64,000 nt of DNA from Paragordius varius (Eukaryota; Nematomorpha): positions 14,880,001 to 14,944,000 of the forward strand of contig OZ176050.1 in the NCBI GenBank assembly GCA_964247055.1. Reading direction: 5' to 3'. Under the pieces are notes generated by a model. The model did not search any database, had not been told where the DNA came from, and worked only from the letters and a program-made list of their open reading frames with translations. Shown piece by piece: positions 24,701-39,700 of this stretch (positions are counted from its first letter, which is position 1; the number at the start of each line of letters is the position of its first letter). The position numbers were made by a program, and so were the translations under genes.

Positions 24701-27700
24701 GGGTAGCTCCTTACCCAGCAGCTATCATCAAAGAAATTCTTGACTAAAATTTTTGCCTTTAAACGGGGAATACGTGGAATCCTGATTGAATTTTTACAGT
24801 CTCATACCTTGGGCAAAAAAATACAATCAAAAAATTCTTTTTGTGGACTTTGTTTTTTGAAAAAAATGGCATTTTACGGGGGGAGGGGGTAAAAATAGCG
24901 CCTAAATCAAAATAGCGAGACGACTATGTTCGGCGCGATCAAAAATAGGTAAACAAAAATCATATTTGAAATTGAATGGTCCACCTTCTGCGGAAAATTG
25001 TCTCAACCTGTTTTTTACACGGGGTAGGCCCGAACTGGGGGACTAATTCCAAAAAACGGCGAGGCTATTGCCGGGACATTTATTTATGATTATATTTTTT
25101 CGATATTTGCATTTGATTGGGTTCACCGGTTTTCCGGAAACAAATCACAAAGTTACATGAAAAATCAGTTTTTAGCGGGTAGCCCCTTACCCAGCTGCTA
25201 TCATCAAAGAAACTCTTGACTAAAATTTTTTCCTTTTAACAGGAAATACGTGGAATCCTTATTGAATTTTTACAGTCTCATACCTTGGGCACAAAAATAC
25301 AATCAAAAAATTATTTTTGTGGACTTTGTTTTTTGGAAAAAAATGGCATTTTACGGGGAGAGCGGGTAAAAAGAGCGCCTAAATCAAAATAGCGAGACGA
25401 CTATGTTCGGCGCGATCAAAAATAGGTAAACAAAAATATATTTGAAATTAAATGGTCCAACAGATTCTGCGGAAAATTGTCAAACCTGTTTTTTACACGG
25501 GGTAGGCCCGAACTGGGGGCCAAATTCCAAAAAAAGGCGAGGCTTTGTACGACATTTATTTATGATTATATTTTATCGATATTTGCATTTGATTGGGTTC
25601 CCCAGTTTTTCGGAAACAGATCACAAAGTTACATAAAAAATCAGTTTTTAGCGGGTAGCTCCCTACCCAGCAGCTATCATCAAAGAAACTCTTGACTAAA
25701 ATTTTTGCCTTTAAACAGGGAATAGTGGAATCTTTATTGAATTATTACAGTCTCATACCTTGGGCAAAAAAATACAATCAAAAAATTATTTTTGTGGACT
25801 TTGTTTTTTGAAAAAAATGGCATTTTACGGGGGGAGGGGGTAAAAATAGCGCCTAAATCAAAATAGCGAGACGACTATGTTCGGCGCGATCAAAAATAGG
25901 TAAACAAAAATCATATTTGAAATTGAATAGTCCATCTTCTGCGGAAAATTGTCTCAACCTGTTTTTTACACGGGGTAGGCCCGAACTGGGGGACTAATTC
26001 CAAAAAACGGCGAGGCTATTGCCGGGACATTTATTTATGATTATATTTTTTCGATATTTGCATTTGATTGGGTTCACCGGTTTTCCGGAAACAAATCACA
26101 AAGTTACATGAAAAATCAGTTTTTAGCGGGTAGCCCCTTACCCAGCTGCTATCATCAAAGAAACTCTTGACTAAAATTTTTGCCTTTAAACGGGGAATAC
26201 GTGGAATCCTGATTGAATTTTTACAGTCTCATACCTTGGGCAAAAAAATACAATCAAAAAATTCTTTTTGTGGACTTTGTTTTTTGAAAAAAATGGCATT
26301 TTACGGGGGGAGGGGGTAAAAATAGCGCCTAAATCAAAATAGCGAGAAGACTATGTTCGGCGCGATCAAAAATAGGTAAACTAAAATCATATTTGAAATT
26401 GAATGGTCCAACAGATTCTGCGGAAAGTATCAACCTGTTTTTTACACGGGGTAGGCCCGAACTGGGGGCCTAATTCAAAAAAAGGACGAAGCTATTGTCG
26501 GGGCATTGACTAATGATTATATTTTTTCGATGTTTGGATTTGAATGGGTCTACCGGTTTTCCGGTCCAGATCACAAAGCCAGCATTTTCCATTTTTATAA
26601 ATATATAGATTACCATAAATAATGTTTTATTATCCATATATTTTGTAACATCCTATACATATGATAGATACTCCTTACTCAGCAGCTATCATCAAAGAAA
26701 CGCTTGACTCAAATTTTTGCCTTTTAACAGGAAATACGTGGAATCCTGATTGAATTTTTACAGTCTCATACCTTGGGCAAAAAAATACAATCAAAAAATT
26801 CTTTTTGTGGACTTTGTTTTTTGAAAAAAATGGCATTTTACGGGGGGAGGGGGTAAAAATAGCGCCTAAATCAAAATAGCGAGAAGACTATGTTCGGCGC
26901 GATCAAAAATAGGTAATCTAAAATCATATTTGAAATTGAATGGTCCAACAGATTCTGCGGAAAGTATCAACCTGTTTTTTACACGGGGTAGGCCCGAACT
27001 GGGGGCCTAATTCAAAAAAAGGACGAAGCTATTGTCGGGGCATTGACTAATGATTATTTTTTTCGATGTTTGGATTTGAATGGGTCTACCGGTTTTCCGG
27101 TCCAGATCACAAAGCCAGCATTTTCCATTTTTATAAATATGTAGATTACCATAAATAATGTTTTATTATCCATATATTTTGTAACATCCTATACATATGA
27201 TAGATACTCCTTACTCAGCAGCTATCATCAAAGAAACGCTTGACTCAAATTTTTGCCTTTTAACAGGAAATACGTGGAATCCTTATTGAATTTTTACAGT
27301 CTCATACCTTGGGCACAAAAATACAATCAAAAAATTATTTTTGTGGACTTTGTTTTTTTGAAAAAAATGGCATTTTACGGGGGGAGCGGGTAAAAAGAGC
27401 GCCTAAATCAAAATAGCGAGACGACTATGTTCGGCGCGATCAAAAATAGGTAAACAAAAATCATATTTGAAATTAAATGGTACAACAGATTCTGCGGAAA
27501 ATTGTCAAACCTGTTTTTTACACGGGGTAAGCCCGAACTGGGGGACAAATTCCAAAAAACGGCGAGGCTATTGCCGGGACATTTATTTATGATTATATTT
27601 TTTCGATATTTGCATTTGATTGTGTTCACCGGTTTTCCGGAAACAAATCACAAAATTACATGAAAAATCAGTTTTTAGCGGGTAGCCCCTTACCCAGCTG

Positions 27701-30700
27701 CTATCATCAAAGAAACTCTCTAAAATTTTTGCCTTTAAACGGGGAATACGTGGAATCCTGATTGAATTTTTACAGTCTCATACCTTGGGCAAAAAAATAC
27801 AATCAAAAAATTCTTTTTGTGGACTTTGTTTTTTGAAAAAAATGGCATTTTACGGGGGGAGGGGGTAAAAATAGCGCCTAAATCAAAATAGCGAGAAGAC
27901 TATGTTCGCGCGATCAAAAATAGGTAAACTAAAATCATATTTGAAATTGAATGGTCCACCTTCTGCGGAAAATTGTCTCAACCTGTTTTTTACACGGGGT
28001 AGGCCCGAACTGGGGGACTAATTCCAAAAAACGGCGAGGCTATTGCCGGGACATTTATTTATGATTATATTTTTTCGATATTTGCATTTGATTGGGTTCA
28101 CCGGTTTTCCGGAAACAAATCACAAAATTACATGAAAAATCAGTTTTTAGCGGGTAGCCCCTTACCCAGCTGCTATCATCAAAGAAACTCTCTAAAATTT
28201 TTGCCTTTAAACGGGGAATACGTGGAATCCTGATTGAATTTTTACAGTCTCATACCTTGGGCAAAAAAATACAATCAAAAAATTATTTTTGTGGACTTTG
28301 TTTTTTGAAAAAAATGGCATTTTACGGGGGGAGGGGGTAAAAATAGCGCCTAAATCAAAATAGCGAGACGACTATGTTCGGCGCGATCAAAAATAGGTAA
28401 ACAAAAATCATATTTGAAATTGAATGGTCCACCTTCTGCGGAAAATTGTCTCAACCTGTTTTTTACACGGGGTAGGCCCGAACTGGGGGACTAATTCCAA
28501 AAAACGGCGAGGCTATTGCCGGGACATTTATTTATGATTATATTTTTTCGATATTTGCATTTGATTGGGTTCACCGGTTTTCCGGAAACAAATCACAAAA
28601 TTACATGAAAAATCAGTTTTTAGCGGTAGCCCCTTACCCAGCTGCTATCATCAAAGAAACTCTCTAAAATTTTTGCCTTTAAACGGGGAATACGTGGAAT
28701 CCTGATTGAATTTTTACAGTCTCATACCTTGGGCAAAAAAATACAATCAAAAAATTATTTTTGTGGACTTTGTTTTTTGAAAAAAATGGCATTTTACGGG
28801 GGGAGGGGGTAAAAATAGCGCCTAAATCAAAATAGCGAGACGACTATGTTCGGCGCGATCAAAAATAGGTAAACAAAAATCATATTTGAAATTGAATGGT
28901 CCACCTTCTGCGGAAAATTGTCTCAACCTGTTTTTTACACGGGGTAGGCCCGAACTGGGGGACTAATTCCAAAAAACGGCGAGGCTATTGCCGGGACATT
29001 TATTTATGATTATATTTTTTCGATATTTGCATTTGATTGGGTTCACCGGTTTTCCGGAAACAAATCACAAAGTTACATGAAAAATCAGTTTTTAGCGGGT
29101 AGCCCCTTACCCAGCTGCTATCATCAAAGAAACTCTTGACTAAAATTTTTGCCTTTAAACGGGGAATACGTGGAATCCTGATTGAATTTTTACAGTCTCA
29201 TACCTTGGGCAAAAAAATACAATCAAAAAATTCTTTTTGTGGACTTTGTTTTTTGAAAAAAATGGCATTTTACGGGGGGAGGGGGTAAAAATAGCGCCTA
29301 AATCAAAATAGCGAGAAGACTATGTTCGGCGCGATCAAAAATAGGTAAACTAAAATCATATTTGAAATTGAATGGTCCAACAGATTCTGCGGAAAGTATC
29401 AACCTGTTTTTTACACGGGGTAGGCCCGAACTGGGGGCCTAATTCAAAAAAAGGACGAAGCTATTGTCGGGGCATTGACTAATGATTATATTTTTTCGAT
29501 GTTTGGATTTGAATGGGTCTACCGGTTTTCCGGTCCAGATCACAAAGCCAGCATTTTCCATTTTTATAAATATATAGATTACCATAAATAATGTTTTATT
29601 ATCCATATATTTTGTAACATCCTATACATATGATAGATACTCCTTACTCAGCAGCTATCATCAAAGAAACGCTTGACTCAAATTTTTGCCTTTTAACAGG
29701 AAATACGTGGACTCCTTATTGAATTTTTACAGTCTCATACCTTGGGCACAAAAATACAATCAAAAAATTATTTTTGTGGACTTTGTTTTTTGGAAAAAAA
29801 TGGCATTTTACGGGGAGAGCGGGTAAAAATAGCGCCTAAATCAAAATAGCGAGACGACTATGTTCGGCGTGATCAAAAATAGGTAAACAAAAATCATATT
29901 TGAAATTAAATGGTCCAACAGATTCTGCGGAAAATTGTCAAACCTGTTTTTTACACGGGGTAGGCCCGAACTGGGGGCCAAATTCCAAAAAAAGGCGAGG
30001 CTTTGTACGACATTTATTTATGATTATATTTTATCGATATTTGCATTTGATTGGGTTCCCCAGTTTTTCGGAAACAGATCACAAAGTTACATAAAAAATC
30101 AGTTTTTAGCGGGTAGCTCCCTACCCAGCAGCTATCATCAAAGAAACTCTTGACTAAAATTTTTGCCTTTAAACAGGGAATAGTGGAATCTTTATTGAAT
30201 TATTACAGTCTCATACCTTGGGCAAAAAATACAATCAAAAAATTATTTTTGTGGACTTTGTTTTTTGAAAAAAATGGCATTTTACGGGGGGAGGGGGTAA
30301 AAATAGCGCCTAAATCAAAATAGCGAGACGACTATGTTCGGCGCGATCAAAAATAGGTAAACAAAAATCATATTTGAAATTGAATGGTCCACCTTCTGCG
30401 GAAAATTGTCTCAACCTGTTTTTTACACGGGGTAGGCCCGAACTGGGGGACTAATTCCAAAAAACGGCGAGGCTATTGCCGGGACATTTATTTATGATTA
30501 TATTTTTTCGATATTTGCATTTGATTGGGTTCACCGGTTTTCCGGAAACAAATCACAAAGTTACATGAAAAATCAGTTTTTAGCGGGTAGCCCCTTACCC
30601 AGCTGCTATCATCAAAGAAACTCTTGACTAAAATTTTTGCCTTTAAACGGGGAATACGTGGAATCCTGATTGAATTTTTACAGTCTCATACCTTGGGCAA

Positions 30701-33700
30701 AAAAATACAATCAAAAAATTCTTTTTGTGGACTTTGTTTTTTTGAAAAAAATGGCATTTTACGGGGGGAGGGGGTAAAAATAGCGCCTAAATCAAAATAG
30801 CGAGAAGACTATGTTCGGCGCGATCAAAAATAGGTAAACTAAAATCATATTTGAAATTGAATGGTCCAACAGATTCTGCGGAAAGTATCAACCTGTTTTT
30901 TACACGGGGTAGGCCCGAACTGGGGGCCTAATTCAAAAAAAGGACGAAGCTATTGTCGGGGCATTGACTAATGATTATTTTTTTCGATGTTTGGATTTGA
31001 ATGGGTCTACCGGTTTTCCGGTCCAGATCACAAAGCCAGCATTTTCCATTTTTATAAATATATAGATTACCATAAATAATGTTTTATTATCCATATATTT
31101 TGTAACATCCTATACATATGATAGATACTCCTTACTCAGCAGCTATCATCAAAGAAACGCTTGACTCAAATTTTTGCCTTTTAACAGGAAATACGTGGAA
31201 TCCTTATTGAATTTTTACAGTCTCATACCTTGGGCACAAAAATACAATCAAAAAATTATTTTTGTGGACTTTGTTTTTTTGAAAAAAATGGCATTTTACG
31301 GGGGGAGCGGGTAAAAAGAGCGCCTAAATCAAAATAGCGAGACGACTATGTTCGGCGCGATCAAAAATAGGTAAACAAAAATCATATTTGAAATTAAATG
31401 GTACAACAGATTCTGCGGAAAATTGTCAAACCTGTTTTTTACACGGGGTAAGCCCGAACTGGGGGACAAATTCCAAAAAACGGCGAGGCTATTGCCGGGA
31501 CATTTATTTATGATTATATTTTTTCGATATTTGCATTTGATTGTGTTCACCGGTTTTCCGGAAACAAATCACAAAATTACATGAAAAATCAGTTTTTAGC
31601 GGGTAGCCCCTTACCCAGCTGCTATCATCAAAGAAACTCTCTAAAATTTTTGCCTTTAAACGGGGAATACGTGGAATCCTGATTGAATTTTTACAGTCTC
31701 ATACCTTGGGCGAAAAATAGATTTAAAAAATTATTTTTGTGGACTTTGTTTTTTGAAAAAAATGACATTTTACGGGGGGAGCGGGTAAAAAGAGCGCCTA
31801 AATCAAAATAGCGAGACGACTATGTTCGGCGCGATCAAAAATAGGTAAACAAAAATCATATTTGAAATTAAATGGTACAACAGATTCTGCGGAAAATTGT
31901 CAAACCTGTTTTTTACACGGGGTAAGCCCGAACTGGGGGACAAATTCCAAAAAACGGCGAGGCTATTGCCGGGACATTTATTTATGATTATATTTTTTCG
32001 ATATTTGCATTTGATTGGGTTCACCGGTTTTCCGGAAACAAATCACAAAATTACATGAAAAATCAGTTTTTAGCGGGTGGCCCCTTACCCAGCTGCTATC
32101 ATCAAAGAAACTCTCTAAAATTTTTGCCTTTAAACGGGGAATACGTGGAATCCTGATTGAATTTTTACAGTCTCATACCTTGGGCAAAAAAATACAATCA
32201 AAAAATTATTTTTGTGGACTTTGTTTTTTGAAAAAAATGGCATTTTACGGGGGGAGGGGGTAAAAATAGCGCCTAAATCAAAATAGCGAGAAGACTATGT
32301 TCGGCGCGATCAAAAATAGGTAAACTAAAATCATATTTGAAATTGAATGGTCCAACAGATTCTGCGGAAAGTATCAACCTGTTTTTTACACGGGGTAGGC
32401 CCCAACTGGGGGCCTAATTCAAAAAAAGGACGAAGCTATTGTCGGGGCATTGACTAATGATTATATTTTTTCGATGTTTGGATTTGAATGGGTCTACCGG
32501 TTTTCTGGAAACAAATCACAAAGTTACATGAAAAATCAGTTTTTAGCGGGTAGCTCCTTACCCAGCACCTATCATCAAAGAAATTCTTGACTAAAATTTT
32601 TGTCTTTTAACAGGGAATACGTGGAATCCATATTGAATTTTGACGGTCTCATACCTAGGGCGAAAAATAGATTTAAAAAATTATTTTTGTGGACTTTGTT
32701 TTTTGAAAAAAATGACATTTTACGGGGGGAGCAGGTAAAAAGAGCGCCTAAATCAAAATAGCGAGACGACTATGTTCGGCGCGATCAAAAATAGGTAAAC
32801 AAAAATCATATTTGAAATTGAATGGTCCAATAGAATCTGCAGAAAATTGTCTCAACCTGTTTTTTACACGGGGGGCCTGAACTGAGGGCCTAATTCCAAA
32901 AAAAGGCGAGGCTATTGTAAGACATTTATTTATGATTATATTTTTTCGATATTTGGATTTCATTGGGTTCACCGGTTTCCCGGAATCAAATCACAAAGTT
33001 ACATTAAAAATCAGATTTTAGCGGGTAGCTCCTTACCCAGCCCTTATCATCAAAGAAACTCTTCTAAAATTTTTGTCTATTAAGAAGGAATACGTGGAAT
33101 CCATATTGAATTTTGACGGTCTCATACCTAGGGCGAAAAATAGATTTAAAAAATTATTTTTGTAGACTTTGTTTTTTGAAAAAAATGACATTTTAGAGGG
33201 AAAGCGGGTAAAAAGAGAAATCAAAATAGCGACACGACTATGTTCGGCGCGATCAAAAATAGGTAAACAAAAATCATATTTGAAATTGAATGGTCCACAT
33301 TCTGCGGAAAATTGTCTCAACCTGTTTTTTACACGGGGTAGGTTCGAACTGGGGGACAAATTCCAAAAAAAGGCGAGGCTTTGTAAGACATTTATTTATG
33401 ATTTTATTTTTTCGATATTTGGATTTGATTGGGTTCACCGGTTTTCCGACAAATCCAAAAAGTTACATGAAAAATCAGTTTTTAGCGGGTAGCCCCTTAC
33501 TCAGCAGCAATCATCAAAGAAACGCTTGACTAAAATTTTTGCCTTTTAACAGGAAATACTTGGAATCCTTATTAAATTTTTACAGTCTCATACCTAGGGC
33601 GAAAAATAGATTTAAAAAATTATTTTTGTGGACTTTGTTTTTTGAAAAAAATGACATTTTACGGGGGGAGCGGGTAAAAAGAGCGCCTAAATCAAAATAG

Positions 33701-36700
33701 CGAGACGACTATGTTCGGCGCGATCAAAAATAGGTAAACAAAAATCATATTTGAAATTGAATGGTCCAACAGATTCTGCGGAAAATTGTCTCAACCTGTT
33801 TTTTACAAGTGGTAGGCCCGAACTGGAAGCCTAATTCCAAAAAAAGACGAGGCTATTGTAAGACATTTATTTATGATTATATTTTTTCGATATTTGGATT
33901 TGAATTGGGTTCACCGGTTTTCAAGACACAAATCACAAAGTTACATAAAAAATCAGTTTTTAGCGGGTAACTCCTTACCCAGCAGCTATCATCAAAGAAA
34001 CTCTTGATTAAAATTTTTGTCTTTTAACAGGGAAAACGTGGAATCCACACTGAATTTTTACGGTCTCATACCTAGGGCGAAAAATAGATTTAAAAAATTA
34101 TTTTTTTAGACTTTGTTTTTTGAAAAAAATGACATTTTACGGGGGGAGCGGGTAAAATGAGCGCCCAAATCAAAATAGCGAGACGACTATGTTCGGCGCG
34201 ATCAAAAATAGGTAAACAAAAATCATATTTGTAATTGAATGGTCCAATAGATTCTGCGGAAACTAGTCAAACCTGTTTTTTACACAGGGTAGGCCCGAAC
34301 TGGGGGCCAAATTCCAAAAAAAGGCGAGGCTTTGTAAGACATTTATTTATGATTATATTTTTTCGATATTTGGATTTCATTGGGTTCACCGGTTTTCCGG
34401 TAACAAATCACAAAGTTACATTAAAAATCAGATTTTACCGGGTAGCTCCTTACCCAGCAGCTATCATCAAAGAAATTCTTGACTAAAATTTTTGTCTTTT
34501 AACAGGGAATACGTGGAATCCATATTGAATTTTGACGGTCTCATACCTAGGGCGAAAAATAGATTTAAAAAATTATTTTTGTGGACTTTGTTTTTTGAAA
34601 AAAATGACATTTTACGGGGGGAGCAGGTAAAAAGAGCGCCTAAATCAAAATAGCGAGACGACTATGTTCGGCGCGATCAAAAATAGGTAAACAAAAATCA
34701 TATTTGAAATTGAATGGTCCAACAGATTCTGCGGAAAATTGTCAAACTTGTTTTTTTACACGGGGTAGGCCCGAACTGGGGGCCAAATTCCAAAAAAAGG
34801 CGAGGCTTTGTAAGACATTTATTTATGATTATATTTTTTCGATATTTGGATTTGATTGGGTTCACCGGTTTTCCGGAAACAAATCCAAAAAGTTACATGA
34901 AAAATCAGTTTTTAGCGGGTAGCCCCTTACTCAGCAGCAATCATCAAAGAAATTCTTGACTAAAATTTTTGTCTTTTAACAGGGAATACGTGGAATCCAT
35001 ATTGAATTTTGACGGTCTCATACCTAGGGCGAAAAATAGATTTAAAAAATTATTTTTGTGGACTTTGTTTTTTGAAAAAAATGACATTTTACGGGGGGAG
35101 CAGGTAAAAAGAGCGCCTAAATCAAAATAGCGAGACGACTATGTTCGGCGCGATCAAAAATAGGTAAACAAAAATCATATTTGAAATTGAATGGTCCAAC
35201 AGATTCTGCGGAAAATTGTCAAACCTGTTTTTTTACACGGGGTAGGCCCGAACTGGGGGCCAAATTCCAAAAAAAGGCGAGGCTTTGTAAGACATTTATT
35301 TATGATTATATTTTTTCGATATTTGGATTTGATTGGGTTCACCGGTTTTCCGGAAACAAATCCAAAAAGTTACATGAAAAATCAGTTTTCAGCGGGTAGC
35401 CCCTTACTCAGCAGCAATCATCAAAGAAACGCTTGACTAAAATATTTGCCTTTTAACAGGAAATACTTGGAATCCTTATTAAATTTTTACAGTCTCATAC
35501 CTAGGGCGAAAAATAGATATAAAAAATTATTTTTGTGGACTTTGTTTTTTGAAAAAAATGACATTTTACGGGGGGAGCAGGTAAAAAGAGCGCCTTAATC
35601 AAAATAGCGAGACGACTATGTTCGGCGCGATCAAAAATAGGTAAACAAAAATCATATTTGAAATTGAATGGTCCAATAGATTCTGCAGAAAATTGTCTCA
35701 ACCTGTTTTTTACACTGGGGGCCTGAACTGGGGGCCTAATTCCAAAAACAGGCGAGGCTATTGTAAGACATTTATTTATGATTATATTTTTTCGATATTT
35801 GGATTTCATTGGGTTCACCGGTTTTCCGGAAACAAATCACAAAGTTACATTAAAAATCAGATTTTAGCGGGTAGCTCCTTACCCAGCAGCTATCATCAAA
35901 GAAACTCTTCTAAAATTTTTGTCTATTAAGAAGGAATACGTGGAATCCATATTGAATTTTGACGGTCTCATACCTAGGGCGAAAAATAGATTTAAAAAAT
36001 TATTTTTGTAGACTTTGTTTTTTGAAAAAAATGACATTTTACAGGGAAAGCGGGTAAAAAGAGAAATCAAAATAGCGACACGACTATGTTCGGCGCGATC
36101 AAAAATAGGTAAACAAAAATCATATTTGAAATTGAATGGTCCACATTCTGCGGAAAATTGTCTCAACCTGTTTTTTACACGGGGTAGGTTCGAACTGGGG
36201 GCCAAATTCCAAAAAAAGGCGAGGCTTTGTAAGACATTTATTTATGATTTTATTTTTTCGATATTTGGATTTGATTGGGTTCACCGGTTTTCCGACAAAT
36301 CCAAAAAGTTACATGAAAAATCAGTTTTTAGCGGGTAGCCCCTTACTCAGCAGCAATCATCAAAGAAACGCTTGACTAAAATTTTTGCATTTTAACAGGA
36401 AATACTTGGAATCCTTATTAAATTTTTACAGTCTCATACCTAGGGCGAAAAATAGATTTAAAAAATTATTTTTGTGGACTTTGTTTTTTGAAAAAAATGA
36501 CATTTTACGGGGGGAGCGGGTAAAAAGAGCGCCTAAATCAAAATAGCGAGACGACTATGTTCGGCGCGATCAAAAATAGGTAAACAAAAATCATATTTGA
36601 AATTGAATGGTCCAACAGATTCTGCGGAAAATTGTCTCAACCTGTTTTTTACAAGTGGTAGGCCCGAACTGGAAGCCTAATTCCAAAAAAAGACGAGGCT

Positions 36701-39700
36701 ATTGTAAGACATTTATTTATGATTATATTTTTTCGATATTTGGATTTGAATTGGGTTCACCGGTTTTCCGGAAACAAATCACAAAGTTACATTAAAAATC
36801 AGATTTTACCGGGTAGCTCCTTACCCAGCAGCTATCATCAAAGAAATTCTTGACTAAAATTTTTGTCTTTTAACAGGGAATACGTGGAATCCATATTGAA
36901 TTTTGACGGTCTCATACCTAGGGCGAAAAATAGATTTAAAAAATTATTTTTGTGGACTTTGTTTTTTTGAAAAAAATGACATTTTACGGGGGGAGCTGGT
37001 AAAAAGAGCGCCTAAATCAAAATAGCGAGACGACTATGTTCGGCGCGATCAAAAATAGGTAAACAAAAATCATATTTGAAATTGAATGGTCCATCAGATT
37101 CTGCGGAAAATTGTCAAACCTGTTCTTTACACGGGGTAGGCCCGAACTGGGGGCCAAATTCCAAAAAAAGGCGAGTCTTTGTAAGACATTTATTTATGAT
37201 TATATTTTTTCGATATTTAGATTTCATTGGGTTCACCGGTTTTCCGGAAACAAATCACAAAGTTACATGAAAAATCAGTTTTTAGTGGGTAGCTCCTTAC
37301 CCAGCAGCTATCATCAAAGAAACTCTTGACTAAAATTTTTGTCTTTTAACAGGGAATACGTGGAATCCATACTGAATTTTTACAGTCTCATACCTTGGGC
37401 ACAAATCCAAAAATTATTTTAGTGGACTTTGTTTTTTGAAAAAAATGGCATTTTACGGGGGGAGCGGGTAAAAAGAGCGCCTAAATCAAAATAGCGAGAC
37501 GACTATGTTCGGCGCGATCAAAAATAGGTAAACAAAAATCATATTTTAATTGAATGGTCCAACAGATTCTGCGGAAAATTGTCAAACCTGTTTTTTTACA
37601 CGGGGTATGCCCGAACTGGGGGCCAAATTCCAAAAAAAGGCGAGTCTTTGTAAGACATTTATTTATGATTATATTTTTTCGATATTTGGATTTGATTGGG
37701 TTCACCTGTTTTCCGGAAACAAATCACAAAGTTGCATGAAAAATCAGTTTTTAGCGGGTAGCTCCTTACCCAGCAGCTATCATCAAAGAAATTCTTGACT
37801 AAAATTTTTGTCTTTTAACAGGGAATACGTAGAATCCATATTGAATTTTGACGGTCTCATACCTAGGGCGAAAAATAGATTTAAAAAATTATTTTTGTGG
37901 ACTTTGTTTTTTGAAAAAAATGACATTTTACGGGGGGAGCAGGTAAAAAGAGCGCCTAAATCAAAATAGCGAGACGACTATGTTCGGCGCGATCAAAAAT
38001 AGGTAAACAAAAATCATATTTGAAATTGAATGGTCCAACAGATTCTGCGGAAAATTGTCAAACCTGTTTTTTACACGTGGTAGGCCCGAACTGGGGGCCA
38101 AATTCCAAAAAAAGGCGAGGCTTTGTAAGACATTTATTTATGATTATATTTTTTCGATATTTGGATTTCATTGGGTTCACCGGTTTTCATTAAACAAATC
38201 ACAAAGTTACATGAAAAATCAGTTTTTAGCGGGTAGCTCCTTACCCAGCAGCTATCATCAAAGAAATTCTTGACTAAAATTTTTGTCTTTTAACAGGGAA
38301 TACGTGGAATCCATATTGAATTTTGACGGTCTCATACCTAGGGCGAAAAATAGATTTGAAAAATTATTTTTGTGGACTTTGTTTTTTTGAAAAAAATGAC
38401 ATTTTACGGGGGGAGCAGGTAAAAAGAGCGCCTAAATCAAAATAGCGAGACGACTATGTTCGGCGCGATCAAAAATAGGTAAACAAAAATCATATTTGAA
38501 ATTGAATGGTCCAACAGATTCTGCGGAAAATTGTCAAACCTGTTTTTTACACGTGGTAGGCCCGAACTGGGGGCCAAATTCCAAAAAAAGGCGAGGCTTT
38601 GTAAGACCTTTATTTATGATTATATTTTTTCGATATTTGGATTTCATTGGGTTCACCGGTTTTCATTAAACAAATCACAAAGTTACATGAAAAATCAGTT
38701 TTTAGCGGGTAGCTCCTTACCCAGCAGCTATCATCAAAGAAATTCTTGACTAAAATTTTTGTCTTTTAACAGGGAATACGTGGAATCCATATTGAATTTT
38801 GACGGTCTCATACCTAGGGCGAAAAATAGATTTAAAAAATTATTTTTGTGGACTTTGTTTTTTTGAAAAAAATGACATTTTACGGGGGGAGCAGGTAAAA
38901 AGAGCGCCTAAATCAAAATAGCGAGACGACTATGTTCGGCGCGATCAAAAATAGGTAAACAAAAATCATATTTGAAATTGAATGGTCCAACAGATTCTGC
39001 GGAAAATTGTCTCAACCTGTTTTTTACACGTGGTAGGCCCGAACTGGGGGCCAAATTCCAAAAAAAGGCGAGGCTTTGTAAGACATTTATTTATGATTAT
39101 ATTTTTTCGATATTTGGATTTGATTGGGTTCACCGGTTTTCCGGAAACAAATCACATTACATGAAAAATCAGTTTTTAGCGGGTAGCTCATTACCCAGCA
39201 GCTATCATCAAAGAAACTCTTGACAAAAATTTTTGTCTTTTAACAGGGAAAACGTGGAATCCATACTGAATTTTTACGGTCTCATACCTAGGGCGAAAAA
39301 TAGATTTAAAAAATTATTTTTGTAGACTTTGTTTTTTGAAAAAAATAACATTTTACGGGGGGAGCGGGTAAAAAGAGCGCCCAAATCAAAATAGCGAGAC
39401 GACTATGTTCGGCGCCATCAAAAATAGGTAAACAAAAATCATATTTGAAATTGCATGGTCCAACAGATTCTGCGGAAAATTGTCTCAACCTGTTTTTTAC
39501 ACGGGGTAGGCCCGAACTGGAGGCCAAATTCCAAAAAAGGCGAGTCTTTGTAAGACATTTATTTATGATTATATTTTTTCGATATTTGGATTTCATTGGG
39601 TTCACCGGTTTTCCGGAAACAAATCACAAAGTTACATGAAAAATTAGTTTTTAGCGGGTAGCTTTTTACCCAGCAGCTATCATCAAAGAAATTCTTGACT

